A stretch of DNA of 64,000 nucleotides. Origin: Pseudomonas sp. MUP55. GTDB taxonomy: Bacteria > Pseudomonadota > Gammaproteobacteria > Pseudomonadales > Pseudomonadaceae. Location: the NCBI RefSeq assembly GCF_034043515.1, contig NZ_CP138214.1, positions 4,402,001 through 4,466,000 of the forward strand. The letters run 5' to 3'. This document shows, one piece after another, positions 46,880 to 55,454 of this stretch (within the stretch, counting starts at the first letter, position 1; every line of letters begins with the position of its first letter). Position numbers and translations under genes: made by a program. Below the pieces are notes generated by a model, which was not told where the DNA came from, did no database searches, and saw nothing but the letters and a program-made list of their open reading frames with translations.

Positions 46880-46951
46880 TGCTATCGGGGGCAAGCCCCC
46901 TCCCACAGGGGAACGCATTTCAAATGTGGGAGGGGGTTTGCCCCCGATAGC
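46880..46951. repeat. REP pair in reversed order, downstream of pcpS
   Basis: The inverse arm comes first and the direct arm second, as at 43557, with a short 17-nt spacer. It lies between the ends of pcpS and the sensor kinase gene. Confidence 0.85.
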
Positions 46952-46955
46952 GATA

Positions 46956-48566
46956 TCAGCCTTTCTCCTGATCCCTGGGCCAACTCAGGCTGAAACACGC
47001 CCCGCCCAGGTTGTTGCTCTTGCTGATCAACGCCCGCCCGCCATGCCAATGGATAATCCGCCGCACGATGGACAAGCCCAGGCCATGCCCGCCCGAGGCG
47101 CGGGTGCGGCTGTCGTCCAGGCGCAGGAACGGGGTGAAGATACGCTCCCAGGCGCTTTGCGGCACGCCGGGGCCATCGTCTTCCACGTCGATACGGCAAC
47201 GCACCTGCCCGACCTGATAACTGATCAGCACCTGGCCCTTGGCATGGCGCATGGCATTGGTGACCAGGTTTTGCAGCGCGCGATGCAGATAACGTGGCTC
47301 GGCATCGACCCAGGCGTCCTCCCAATCGGCCGATGACAGGCAGATGCCCCGGGTCACGCTGACCTGCGGGCGCAGTGGCGATAATTCGCCGATCACCTGA
47401 TCGAGCAACGCATCCAGGTCCACACGCTGGAAGTCCAGCGCCGGCGCGCCCTGCTCCAGGCGCGCGTAAGTGAGCATCTCGTCCACCAGGCCATCCAGGT
47501 CCTGGATGTCGCCGTCCATGCCGTCCAGGTATTTGCGGCGCGCCTCGGCCGTGGTGGCGTCGCCGATCATCTCCAGGCCGAAGCGCAGGCGCGCGACCGG
47601 CGTGCGCAGCTCGTGGGACACCGCCCGCACCAGTTCACGCTGGATCGCCAGCAACTGTTGCAAGTGCTCGGCCATGCCGTTGAACGCTGCCGCCAGCCGC
47701 CCCACCGAATCGGCGCCACGGGCCGGTACGCGAACCTCCAGGTTGCCCTTGGCGATGCGCGTGGCCGCTGCCTCCAACCCCTTGAGCCGGCGTTCAAGCT
47801 GACGCACCAACAGGTAGACGATCAAACCGATCAGGGTCAGGCCTATCAGCGTGATCAGGATCAGCCATTGCGCCGGGTACGGGTTCATCTGGTACAGCGG
47901 ACCGATCTCCAGCACCCACGGCGTACCGACCATGCCGGCAAACACGCGGATCGAGTCGCCGCCCTTGCCCAGGGCCATCACCGTATCGCCTTCCGCGACG
48001 CGACGGCGCTGGTCCTCGTCCATGTCAGCCTGGTCGAGGGTCATCAGGTGCATTTCGAAACCAAAGCCCTTCGCGTGCTTGAGCTCAGCCAAACGTTGCG
48101 GTTGTTCGCCCACCGGGAAGCGCACCAGCTCGTCGGCCAGCAAATAGATAGTGGCGCGGGCCAGCTGCTCGCTGATCTGCTGCACTTCGCCCGTGAGCAC
48201 CAGTTGCTCCTGTTCGCTGACCAGACGCAGCACGCGCGCGGCGTGGGGGCCGGTCTGTTCCACCAGCACCTGGCCACGTTGCAGGCGCTTGCGCTGGCCC
48301 AGGTCCAGTTGCGCGTCAGTGAAGGTGCGCAACTGCAAGGGAATGCCCAGCAATCGCTCCCACACCGCCAGGGCGCGCTGACGCTCGATGGCGCTCATGG
48401 GCTGCAGATTGTCACCCATCAGCGCGAAAGTGCCGTGGGCCAGGCGCTCACGGTATTGGTCGCTGCGTACATCGTTAAGCAGGTGCAGCGCCAGCACCCC
48501 CAGCAGCGCGACCAGCACCAGCGCGGCGCACATGCCGCCGTAGATGCGCAGGAAGATCGAGTTCAC
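46956..48566 (-). CDS. Sensor histidine kinase (RstB-like)
   Basis: A 536-aa kinase with two transmembrane helices (about residues 8-28 and 235-258), a long periplasmic domain, a HAMP domain, the H-box AVSHELRTPVARLR (His about residue 325), N-box NLVTNAMRHA and DDGPGVP. Matches P. aeruginosa PA1158 in position beside nrdA. Start GTG 48566 overlaps the regulator stop (GTGA). Signal unknown. Confidence 0.92.
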   Translation of the reverse strand: MNSIFLRIYGGMCAALVLVALLGVLALHLLNDVRSDQYRERLAHGTFALMGDNLQPMSAIERQRALAVWERLLGIPLQLRTFTDAQLDLGQRKRLQRGQVLVEQTGPHAARVLRLVSEQEQLVLTGEVQQISEQLARATIYLLADELVRFPVGEQPQRLAELKHAKGFGFEMHLMTLDQADMDEDQRRRVAEGDTVMALGKGGDSIRVFAGMVGTPWVLEIGPLYQMNPYPAQWLILITLIGLTLIGLIVYLLVRQLERRLKGLEAAATRIAKGNLEVRVPARGADSVGRLAAAFNGMAEHLQQLLAIQRELVRAVSHELRTPVARLRFGLEMIGDATTAEARRKYLDGMDGDIQDLDGLVDEMLTYARLEQGAPALDFQRVDLDALLDQVIGELSPLRPQVSVTRGICLSSADWEDAWVDAEPRYLHRALQNLVTNAMRHAKGQVLISYQVGQVRCRIDVEDDGPGVPQSAWERIFTPFLRLDDSRTRASGGHGLGLSIVRRIIHWHGGRALISKSNNLGGACFSLSWPRDQEKG

Positions 48567-49288
48567 AGCGGCATATCGGCGGCGGCTTCGGGAACGAACA
48601 GGTAGCCTTTGCTGCGGATGGTCTTGATCAGGCGGGGGTGGATCGGGTCATCGCCGATCTTCGGCCTGATACGCGAGATGCGCACATCAATCGAGCGATC
48701 CTGGCCGTCGTAACCGACGCCGCGCAGGGCGATGAAGATTTCCTCGCGGGACAGGATGCGCCCGGCGTTCGCCACCAGCAGCCACAGCAGGTCGAACTCG
48801 GCACTGGTCAGTTCGATCCCATTTTGGTGCAGCCAGGCCTCACGCAAGGCGCTGTCGACCACCAGTGGGCCGAACTGCAGGCGGCGCTGGTTTTCCACCA
48901 TCACCGGTAACACCGGTTCGCTGCGTCGCAACAGCGCCTGGATACGCGCCAGCAACAAGCGCGGGCGCACGGGTTTGCATACGTAGTCGTCGGCGCCCAT
49001 GTCCAGGCCGAGCACCTGGTCCATGTCATCGGTACGCGCCGTCAGCATCAGGATCACGCCATCATAGCGCTCGCGCACCTTGCGGCAGATGCTCAGGCCG
49101 TCCTCGCCCGGCAGCATCAGGTCGAGGATCACCAGGTCCGGTTGCTCGGCGATGATGCGCGCCGCTGCCAGGGCACCGTCGTTCTCCACCGACACCCGCA
49201 GGCCGTTGCTCTCCAGGTATTCGCGGGTCAGCTCGGCGAGCCTGTGGTCATCCTCGACGATCAATACCTGCCAGGCTTCCTGCTGCAT
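48563..49288 (-). CDS. Response regulator (RstA-like, OmpR family)
   Basis: A 241-aa regulator, homologous in position to PA1157. The receiver Asp lies in LVILDLMLPGEDG (about residue 56). The C-terminal winged helix includes LTSAEFDLLWLL and GYDGQDRSIDVRISRIRPKI. It is co-transcribed with the kinase. A perfect 9-bp hairpin lies about 90 nt upstream (49375-49401). Confidence 0.93.
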   Translation of the reverse strand: MQQEAWQVLIVEDDHRLAELTREYLESNGLRVSVENDGALAAARIIAEQPDLVILDLMLPGEDGLSICRKVRERYDGVILMLTARTDDMDQVLGLDMGADDYVCKPVRPRLLLARIQALLRRSEPVLPVMVENQRRLQFGPLVVDSALREAWLHQNGIELTSAEFDLLWLLVANAGRILSREEIFIALRGVGYDGQDRSIDVRISRIRPKIGDDPIHPRLIKTIRSKGYLFVPEAAADMPL

Positions 49289-49374
49289 GCGTAGTCCTCA
49301 TTGTTATAAGAAGTGCTTGTTTGGACGCGGCTCGAATGTGCGCAGACGGTTGATCTTCGCCAGGCACACCCCGT

Positions 49375-49401
49375 TTGTCATGTCTGGAGGGCATGACAAA
49401 G
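49375..49401. other. TTTGTCATG/CATGACAAA inverted repeat upstream of the rstA-like gene
   Basis: Nine-bp perfect arms around a 9-nt centre in the leader/promoter region of the RstA-like regulator. It has no T-tract, so it could be an operator for the regulator itself or an RNA stem. Confidence 0.5.
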
Positions 49402-49590
49402 GCCGATTGTAGCCACGCCCGGGGCCTCAAACACAAGCCGGGAAATCCATTCGGTAATGGCGTTTTTTTGTGATAGGGTTCGCGCCCTTCGAAAAGGGGC
49501 ACGTTGTTTTGAGCCGGAAATATTTAATGACAAACGGCGCAATCCAGCAGCTATGCGGCCTACACGCTTATTCCACCTTTCTTACACATT

Positions 49591-49611
49591 TTACCCACAG
49601 CGTTATCCACA
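49591..49611 (+). promoter_or_regulatory. DnaA boxes upstream of nrdA
   Basis: TTATCCACA (49603-49611) is the perfect DnaA 9-mer, and TTACCCACA (49591-49599) differs by one base and is in the same orientation, 12 bp away. E. coli nrdAB is known to have DnaA boxes in its promoter, coupling dNTP supply to replication initiation. Confidence 0.6.
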
Positions 49612-49670
49612 GGTTACTGCGTTGCCAACCCCTCCAAAACGCATTATCTTGTACCTCGGCGCCGAAGAAG

Positions 49671-49690
49671 ACCCTACATGTAGGGTTTTT
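49671..49690 (+). other. Palindrome with T-tract in the nrdA leader
   Basis: ACCCTACATGTAGGGT is a perfect 16-bp palindrome, followed by TTTT. It looks like a short Rho-independent terminator 200 nt before nrdA, suggesting an attenuator or the end of a short upstream transcript. The rest of 49402-49892 has no gene I can support. Confidence 0.45.
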
Positions 49691-49892
49691 GAAGAAGACG
49701 CCTAACCACACAAGTGGCTCGAAATTCAAGCGCTTTATTGCTAGGCGCTGCGTGGAACCAACAGATTTTCAGTAGACCAAACCGCTCACGCGGATGGCAG
49801 CTGTTTCCCATCCCCGATATGGAAAACGGTACGGGTGTTGCAGGAAGAGCCTGACACTCGCAATCAAATATAGAACGTGGAGACAACCCCCC

Positions 49893-52784
49893 ATGCAAAC
49901 CGACACAACTCGCGAGAACCCGCAGGGCTCCGTGCCGCAGGCCGCCGATTCGAATATGGATCTGTCCGCCACTGCACCTGGCCAACTGCGCGTGATCAAG
50001 CGTAACGGTACTGTCGTTCCCTACACCGATGACAAGATCACCGTCGCCATCACCAAAGCGTTTCTTGCAGTTGAAGGCGGCAACGCTGCCGCTTCGTCGC
50101 GCATCCACGACACCGTCGCACGCCTGACCGAACAAGTGACCGCGACCTTCAAGCGTCGCATGCCGTCGGGCGGCACGATCCACATCGAAGAAATCCAGGA
50201 CCAGGTCGAACTGGCCCTGATGCGTGCCGGCGAGCAGAAAGTTGCCCGCGACTACGTGATCTACCGCGATTCCCGTGCCAAGGAGCGTGCCGTACACGCG
50301 CCAGCCGCCGAAGCCGTGCAAGCCCATCCGTCGATCCGCATCACCCTGGCCGATGGCAGCTTTGCACCGTTGGACCTGGGCCGACTGAACACCATCATCA
50401 CCGAGGCCTGCGAAGGCCTGGAAGAAGTCGATGGTGACCTGATCCAGCGCGAAACCCTGAAGAACCTGTACGACGGCGTGGCCCTGACCGACGTCAACAC
50501 CGCCCTGGTGATGACCGCCCGTACCCTGGTTGAACGCGAGCCGAACTACTCGTTCGTGACCGCGCGCCTGCTGATGGACACCCTGCGCGCCGAAGGCCTG
50601 GGTTTCCTGGGCGTGGCCGACAGCGCCACCCACCACGAGATGGCTGACCTGTACGCCAAGGCCCTGCCTGCCTATATCGCCAAGGGTATCGAATTCGAAC
50701 TGCTGAACCCGATCCTGGCCACCTTCGACCTGGAAAAACTCGGCAAGGCGATCAACCACGAGCGCGACCAGCAGTTCACCTACCTGGGCCTGCAAACCCT
50801 GTACGACCGTTACTTCATCCACAAGGACGGTATCCGTTTCGAACTGCCGCAGGTGTTCTTCATGCGCGTGGCCATGGGCCTGGCGATCGAAGAGAAGCAC
50901 AAAGAAGACCGTGCCATCGAGTTCTACAACCTGTTGTCGTCCTTCGACTACATGTCGTCGACTCCGACCCTGTTCAACGCCGGCACCCTGCGTCCACAGC
51001 TGTCGAGCTGCTACCTGACCACCGTGCCGGATGACCTGTCGGGCATCTACCACGCGATCCACGACAACGCCATGTTGTCCAAATTCGCCGGCGGCCTGGG
51101 CAACGACTGGACGCCGGTGCGTGCACTGGGTTCGTACATCAAGGGCACCAACGGTAAATCTCAGGGCGTCGTACCGTTCCTGAAGGTGGTGAACGACACC
51201 GCCGTCGCCGTGAACCAGGGTGGCAAGCGCAAAGGCGCTGTGTGTGCCTACCTGGAAACCTGGCACATGGACATCGAAGAGTTCATCGAGCTGCGCAAGA
51301 ACACCGGTGATGATCGTCGTCGTACCCACGACATGAACACCGCCAACTGGATCCCTGACCTGTTCATGAAGCGTGTCTTCGATGACGGCCAGTGGACCCT
51401 GTTCTCGCCATCCGAAGTCCCGGACCTGCACGACCTGACCGGCAAGGCCTTCGAAGAGCGCTACGAGTACTACGAGGCCCTGGCCCAGTACCCTGGCAAG
51501 ATCAAGCTGTTCAAGACCATCCAGGCCAAAGACCTGTGGCGCAAAATGCTGTCGATGCTGTTTGAAACCGGCCACCCATGGCTGACGTTCAAAGACCCAT
51601 GCAACCTGCGCAGCCCGCAGCAGCACGTTGGCGTGGTCCACAGCTCGAACCTGTGCACCGAGATCACCTTGAACACCAACAAGGACGAGATCGCCGTTTG
51701 CAACCTGGGCTCGATCAACCTGCCGAACCACATCGTCAACGGCAAGCTCGACACCGCGAAGCTGGAACGCACCGTCAACACCGCCGTACGCATGCTCGAT
51801 AACGTGATCGACATCAACTACTACTCGGTGCCACAGGCGCAGAACTCCAACTTCAAGCACCGTCCGGTAGGCCTGGGCATCATGGGCTTCCAGGACGCGC
51901 TGTACCTGCAGCACATTCCTTACGGTTCCGATGCGGCCGTCGAGTTCGCCGACAAGTCCATGGAAGCGGTCAGCTACTACGCGATCCAGGCTTCCTGCGA
52001 CCTGGCCGACGAGCGCGGCGCCTACGAGACATTCCAGGGTTCGCTGTGGTCCAAGGGCATCCTGCCGCTGGATTCGCAACAGATCCTGATCGAAGCCCGC
52101 GGCCAGAAGTACATCGACGTTGACCTCAACGAAACCCTGGACTGGGCGCCGGTACGTGCCCGTGTGCAGAAAGGTATTCGTAACTCCAACATCATGGCCA
52201 TCGCACCGACCGCGACCATCGCCAACATCACCGGCGTATCGCAGTCGATCGAACCGACCTACCAGAACCTGTATGTGAAATCGAACCTGTCGGGCGAATT
52301 CACCGTGATCAACCCGTACCTGGTCCGCGACCTCAAAGCCCGCGGCCTGTGGGACTCGGTGATGATCAACGACCTCAAGTACTACGACGGTTCGGTGCAG
52401 CAGATCGAGCGCATCCCGCAGGAGCTCAAAGAGCTCTACGCGACGGCGTTCGAAGTGGACACCAAGTGGATCGTTGACGCCGCCAGCCGTCGCCAGAAGT
52501 GGATCGACCAGGCGCAGTCCCTGAACCTCTACATCGCCGGCGCCTCGGGCAAGAAACTTGACGTGACCTACCGCATGGCTTGGTACCGTGGCCTGAAAAC
52601 CACCTACTACCTCCGTGCCCTGGCCGCGACCAGCACCGAGAAGTCGACCATCAACACCGGTAAGCTCAACGCCGTTTCCAGCGGCAACCACGGTGATGAC
52701 TCGGTACTCGCCGCACCTGCCGGCCCGGCGCCGGTACCAAAGGCCTGCGCGATTGACGAGCCGGATTGCGAAGCTTGCCAATAA
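49893..52784 (+). CDS. nrdA: Class Ia ribonucleotide reductase, alpha subunit
   Basis: A 963-aa catalytic subunit that makes deoxyribonucleotides. The length and N-terminus fit the Pseudomonas form with two ATP-cone domains (first cone VIKRNGTVVPYTDDKI, about residues 35-50). The active-site cysteines (SSCYLTT, and NLCTEI with a neighbouring Asn/Glu) and the C-terminal EPDCEACQ redox pair are intact. ATG 49893 follows GTGGAGA. nrdB does not follow within the window, although it does in P. aeruginosa. Confidence 0.96.
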   Translation: MQTDTTRENPQGSVPQAADSNMDLSATAPGQLRVIKRNGTVVPYTDDKITVAITKAFLAVEGGNAAASSRIHDTVARLTEQVTATFKRRMPSGGTIHIEEIQDQVELALMRAGEQKVARDYVIYRDSRAKERAVHAPAAEAVQAHPSIRITLADGSFAPLDLGRLNTIITEACEGLEEVDGDLIQRETLKNLYDGVALTDVNTALVMTARTLVEREPNYSFVTARLLMDTLRAEGLGFLGVADSATHHEMADLYAKALPAYIAKGIEFELLNPILATFDLEKLGKAINHERDQQFTYLGLQTLYDRYFIHKDGIRFELPQVFFMRVAMGLAIEEKHKEDRAIEFYNLLSSFDYMSSTPTLFNAGTLRPQLSSCYLTTVPDDLSGIYHAIHDNAMLSKFAGGLGNDWTPVRALGSYIKGTNGKSQGVVPFLKVVNDTAVAVNQGGKRKGAVCAYLETWHMDIEEFIELRKNTGDDRRRTHDMNTANWIPDLFMKRVFDDGQWTLFSPSEVPDLHDLTGKAFEERYEYYEALAQYPGKIKLFKTIQAKDLWRKMLSMLFETGHPWLTFKDPCNLRSPQQHVGVVHSSNLCTEITLNTNKDEIAVCNLGSINLPNHIVNGKLDTAKLERTVNTAVRMLDNVIDINYYSVPQAQNSNFKHRPVGLGIMGFQDALYLQHIPYGSDAAVEFADKSMEAVSYYAIQASCDLADERGAYETFQGSLWSKGILPLDSQQILIEARGQKYIDVDLNETLDWAPVRARVQKGIRNSNIMAIAPTATIANITGVSQSIEPTYQNLYVKSNLSGEFTVINPYLVRDLKARGLWDSVMINDLKYYDGSVQQIERIPQELKELYATAFEVDTKWIVDAASRRQKWIDQAQSLNLYIAGASGKKLDVTYRMAWYRGLKTTYYLRALAATSTEKSTINTGKLNAVSSGNHGDDSVLAAPAGPAPVPKACAIDEPDCEACQ

Positions 52785-52820
52785 GATGAAGTGGTTCCGG
52801 GCTTGAATAGCCGGAACCGA

Positions 52821-52867
52821 AAAACCCCTGATAGACCCAGGCAACAGTTGGGTATATCAGGGGTTTT
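52821..52867 (+). terminator. Terminator between nrdA and the convergent protease-like gene
   Basis: AAAACCCCTGATA and its inverse form a 13-bp stem with an inner GACCC/GGGT stem. T-tracts on both strands suggest it works bidirectionally. Confidence 0.88.
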
Positions 52868-52896
52868 CTTTTACCTGGCAGAAAACCAGTCTGTCG

Positions 52897-53937
52897 CTAG
52901 ATCAGGACGGTTGCGATGCCCGAGTTGGGCACACCACCACGCTGCCCCCACAACTCGACGCGGCCGTTGATCACCGCCATCGAGTGACCGCCGTATTCCA
53001 CTGTACCGACTTTGCTGCTTCTCAAGTCGGCATCCGTCGCCGGCCTGTAAAGCCCCCTCAGCCCCAAGCGATCCAGGCCTTCACGAGAGTACTCTCCATC
53101 GTTGAGGCTGTTCATTGCGGCCATGAAGCTGCGCCCTGCCGTACCATCGTTGTTTTCCATTTGTGCCCGCTTGGCACTCGCGGCATACATGAAGTTGGCA
53201 TCGGTCATCATCGCAGGATCGTCGCCCTTGAAACGGGCGTGTGTGGCAGCCTCCCGCACTTCATTCCTGGTCAAAGACAGCTTGAAGCCATCTCGCATGG
53301 TCACGTCATAGCCTGCGCTCGTTTCCTTGACCTCCTTGAAGACATCCGTCGGTTTCTGGCCGTAGCGCATCATGGCGGCTTTTATGGCAGAAACGGTGAC
53401 GCAATTGCCGTCAGGTCCCTGGCTGAAACCGCTCCATATATTGTCGGGCTTTTTCCCGGGATTGGTGGTGTCGGGCTTGTAGTTGAAATGTTTCGAGCCT
53501 TCGGTAATCGGCTTGTTGCTCATGGATTCGCGGGGACCGAAATCCGCCGGGTTTACCCGGCTGCCACCTCCGCCGCCCCTTGGCGATGGCGATGGCGATG
53601 GCGAGACAGGTGGGGCTGTATCATCATCAGGAAACCACTCTTTCAGCAGTCGCTTTAAAAGCTCAAGGAACTGCCCGGACGCGTCCTCAATCAGCTTGTT
53701 AAGAATCTCCTTGAGCTTCTCGCCTCCCAATTTCTCACGCAGCGCATTCAACTTGTCGCGCGCATCCTGAATCGCCTGCGTCTTGCCCGACTGCTTTGCC
53801 TCCAGCATGTCATTGAGCAAGGTTTTTACCGCTGCCTTGTCGGCATCTGGCGCGGCCGGTATTGATTCAATTGGCGCCACGCCTGGCATAAATCCGGCAC
53901 GTCTTGTATCGGACGTAAAAACCCCTGAACTCCACAT
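52897..53937 (-). CDS. Papain-like cysteine protease candidate, two-domain
   Basis: A 346-aa protein without a recognised family. The N-terminal part (about residues 30-100) is charged and helix-prone. A Pro-Ser/Gly linker (PSPSPSP then five Gly, about 112-125) joins it to a C-terminal domain. There Q173 precedes C179 by six residues (SQGPDGNCVTVSAI), as the oxyanion Gln precedes the papain nucleophile. H318 (YGGHSMAVING) and N338 (PNSG) sit at papain-like distances. No signal peptide is seen. Start uncertain: ATG 53937 has a GGGCGGG upstream; TTG 53991 would add 18 residues. It may be a secreted effector or toxin; nothing nearby proves this. Confidence 0.7.
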   Translation of the reverse strand: MWSSGVFTSDTRRAGFMPGVAPIESIPAAPDADKAAVKTLLNDMLEAKQSGKTQAIQDARDKLNALREKLGGEKLKEILNKLIEDASGQFLELLKRLLKEWFPDDDTAPPVSPSPSPSPRGGGGGSRVNPADFGPRESMSNKPITEGSKHFNYKPDTTNPGKKPDNIWSGFSQGPDGNCVTVSAIKAAMMRYGQKPTDVFKEVKETSAGYDVTMRDGFKLSLTRNEVREAATHARFKGDDPAMMTDANFMYAASAKRAQMENNDGTAGRSFMAAMNSLNDGEYSREGLDRLGLRGLYRPATDADLRSSKVGTVEYGGHSMAVINGRVELWGQRGGVPNSGIATVLI

Positions 53938-54067
53938 ATTCCCGCCCCCATGATTGGTGAGCTTCACAAGCTCTGGTCCGATCAGTGGCAAGACGGGGGT
54001 GCCGCGTTCCTTCCTCTGGTGGTTAACGAGTAATCCGATGTGTCTGAGGCAACTTTCCTACGCCCAC

Positions 54068-54094
54068 AAAAAAGCCCCTCTTACGAGGGGCTTT
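54068..54094 (-). terminator. Rho-independent terminator after flgE
   Basis: A 10-bp stem AAAGCCCCTC/GAGGGGCTTT with a 4-nt loop and six Ts on the minus strand. It ends the flgBCDE transcript. Confidence 0.9.
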
Positions 54095-54112
54095 CTGTAC
54101 AGCGCTGACGCA

Positions 54113-55423
54113 TCAGGTCATCTGAATGATGGTCTGCATGATGGTGCTCTGGGTGGAAATCGTCTTGGCGTTCGCCTGGTAGTTGCTCTGGGCCTTGATC
54201 AGGTCCACCAGCTCATTGGTCAGGTTGACGTTGGAGTTTTCCAGCGAGTTAGCCACGATCGAACCCAGGGTGCCGGCTTGCGGGGTGTCGTAACCAGGCT
54301 GACCCGACGCGAAGGTCTCTTTCCAGGTGGTGCTGCCAGCGGGCTGCAGACCCTGTTCGTTGTTGAAGCTGGCCAGCGAAATCTGGCCGATGGCCTTGCT
54401 CTGCTGGTTGCTGAACGTGGCGAACAGCACGCCGCTGCCGTCGATCTTCAGGCCGGTGATCTGGCCGGTGGCATAGCCATCGGTAACCGGAGGGTTACGG
54501 TAGGTGGCCGAATTGTATTGGGTAATGTTGGCCATGTTGACGGCAATCCCCGTCGGGTTGGCATTCGCGCCATTGGCCTTCCACACACCATCGGTCACGG
54601 TGCCCGGCACCCAGCCTGTCACGGTGAGCGTTTTGTCGGATACGCCACCGGTGACTACGCTGGTGAGCTTGCCGGCGCCATCGAAGGTTAATGTCGAGGC
54701 GACAGGCGGGGTCGACGGGGTACCGGTCGGCGAGGAACCGTCAGGATTGCGACCGTCGATCAAGGTGTAGGCATTCCACTTGTTGCCGTCGGTTTTCACC
54801 AGGTACTGCACCATCGGGTGCGCGTTGCCCTGGGTATCGTACAAGGTGGTGCTGTACTGGGTGGTGAAGGTGTCGGTCTTGGTGGGATCGAACGGCTTGG
54901 CCGTTTGGTCGATCACCGGCTCCGAGGAGTTCAGGTTACTGGTGGAGTCAACCTTGGTGGATGCCTTGGGCGGCAGGTTAGTCAGGTTCAGTTGCAGGTC
55001 GGTGAGACCGCCCTTGATGATCTTGCCGTCATCATCCGCCGCATAACCTTGCAGACGCGAGGTACCGGTGTTGTTGGTGATGTAGCCGTCCTTGTCGGCA
55101 CGGAAGGCACCGCTGCGGGTGTATTCCAGCGAACCGTCGCTGCCCTTCTGGACGAAGAAGCCACCACCCTGGATCGCCATGTCCAAGATACCGCCGCTGC
55201 CGTTAACGTCACCCTGGGTGAATTGCTGGGACACCGCCGCCAGGTTCACGCCGTTACCGATGCTGTTCTGGCCAGTGCCCAGTTTGGACGCCGCGTAGAT
55301 GTCGGCGAACTCCGCACGAGACGACTTGAAGCCCGTGGTCGCGACGTTGGCGATGTTGTTGCCGGTCACGTCCAGTTGTTTGTTGGCCGCATAGAGGCCG
55401 CTAAGGCCGATATTAAAAGACAT
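54113..55423 (-). CDS. flgE: Flagellar hook protein
   Basis: A 436-aa hook protein. The N-terminus MSFNIGLSGLYAANKQLDVTGNNIANVATTGFK is the flagellar rod/hook motif and the C-terminus (NVNLTNELVDLIKAQSNYQANAK) is the coiled-coil-forming axial domain. The middle is variable and Thr/Gly/Ser-rich. Last gene of the flgBCDE transcript; flgF does not follow, as it does in P. aeruginosa. Confidence 0.95.
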   Translation of the reverse strand: MSFNIGLSGLYAANKQLDVTGNNIANVATTGFKSSRAEFADIYAASKLGTGQNSIGNGVNLAAVSQQFTQGDVNGSGGILDMAIQGGGFFVQKGSDGSLEYTRSGAFRADKDGYITNNTGTSRLQGYAADDDGKIIKGGLTDLQLNLTNLPPKASTKVDSTSNLNSSEPVIDQTAKPFDPTKTDTFTTQYSTTLYDTQGNAHPMVQYLVKTDGNKWNAYTLIDGRNPDGSSPTGTPSTPPVASTLTFDGAGKLTSVVTGGVSDKTLTVTGWVPGTVTDGVWKANGANANPTGIAVNMANITQYNSATYRNPPVTDGYATGQITGLKIDGSGVLFATFSNQQSKAIGQISLASFNNEQGLQPAGSTTWKETFASGQPGYDTPQAGTLGSIVANSLENSNVNLTNELVDLIKAQSNYQANAKTISTQSTIMQTIIQMT

Positions 55424-55454
55424 GTTTCTCTCCCTCTGCCGTATCTAGCCGGCT

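Noticed and set aside
49457..49775. Short plus-strand frames upstream of nrdA
   Set aside because: They overlap one another, lack ribosome-binding sites and cover the DnaA boxes and palindrome. No support as genes.
49840..49892. NrdR box near the nrdA start
   Set aside because: The AT-rich AATCAAATATAGAAC stretch only weakly resembles the NrdR consensus and is not a dyad.
49674..52844. A 1056-codon open frame antisense to nrdA
   Set aside because: Mirror of the certain nrdA gene, with no recognisable domain.
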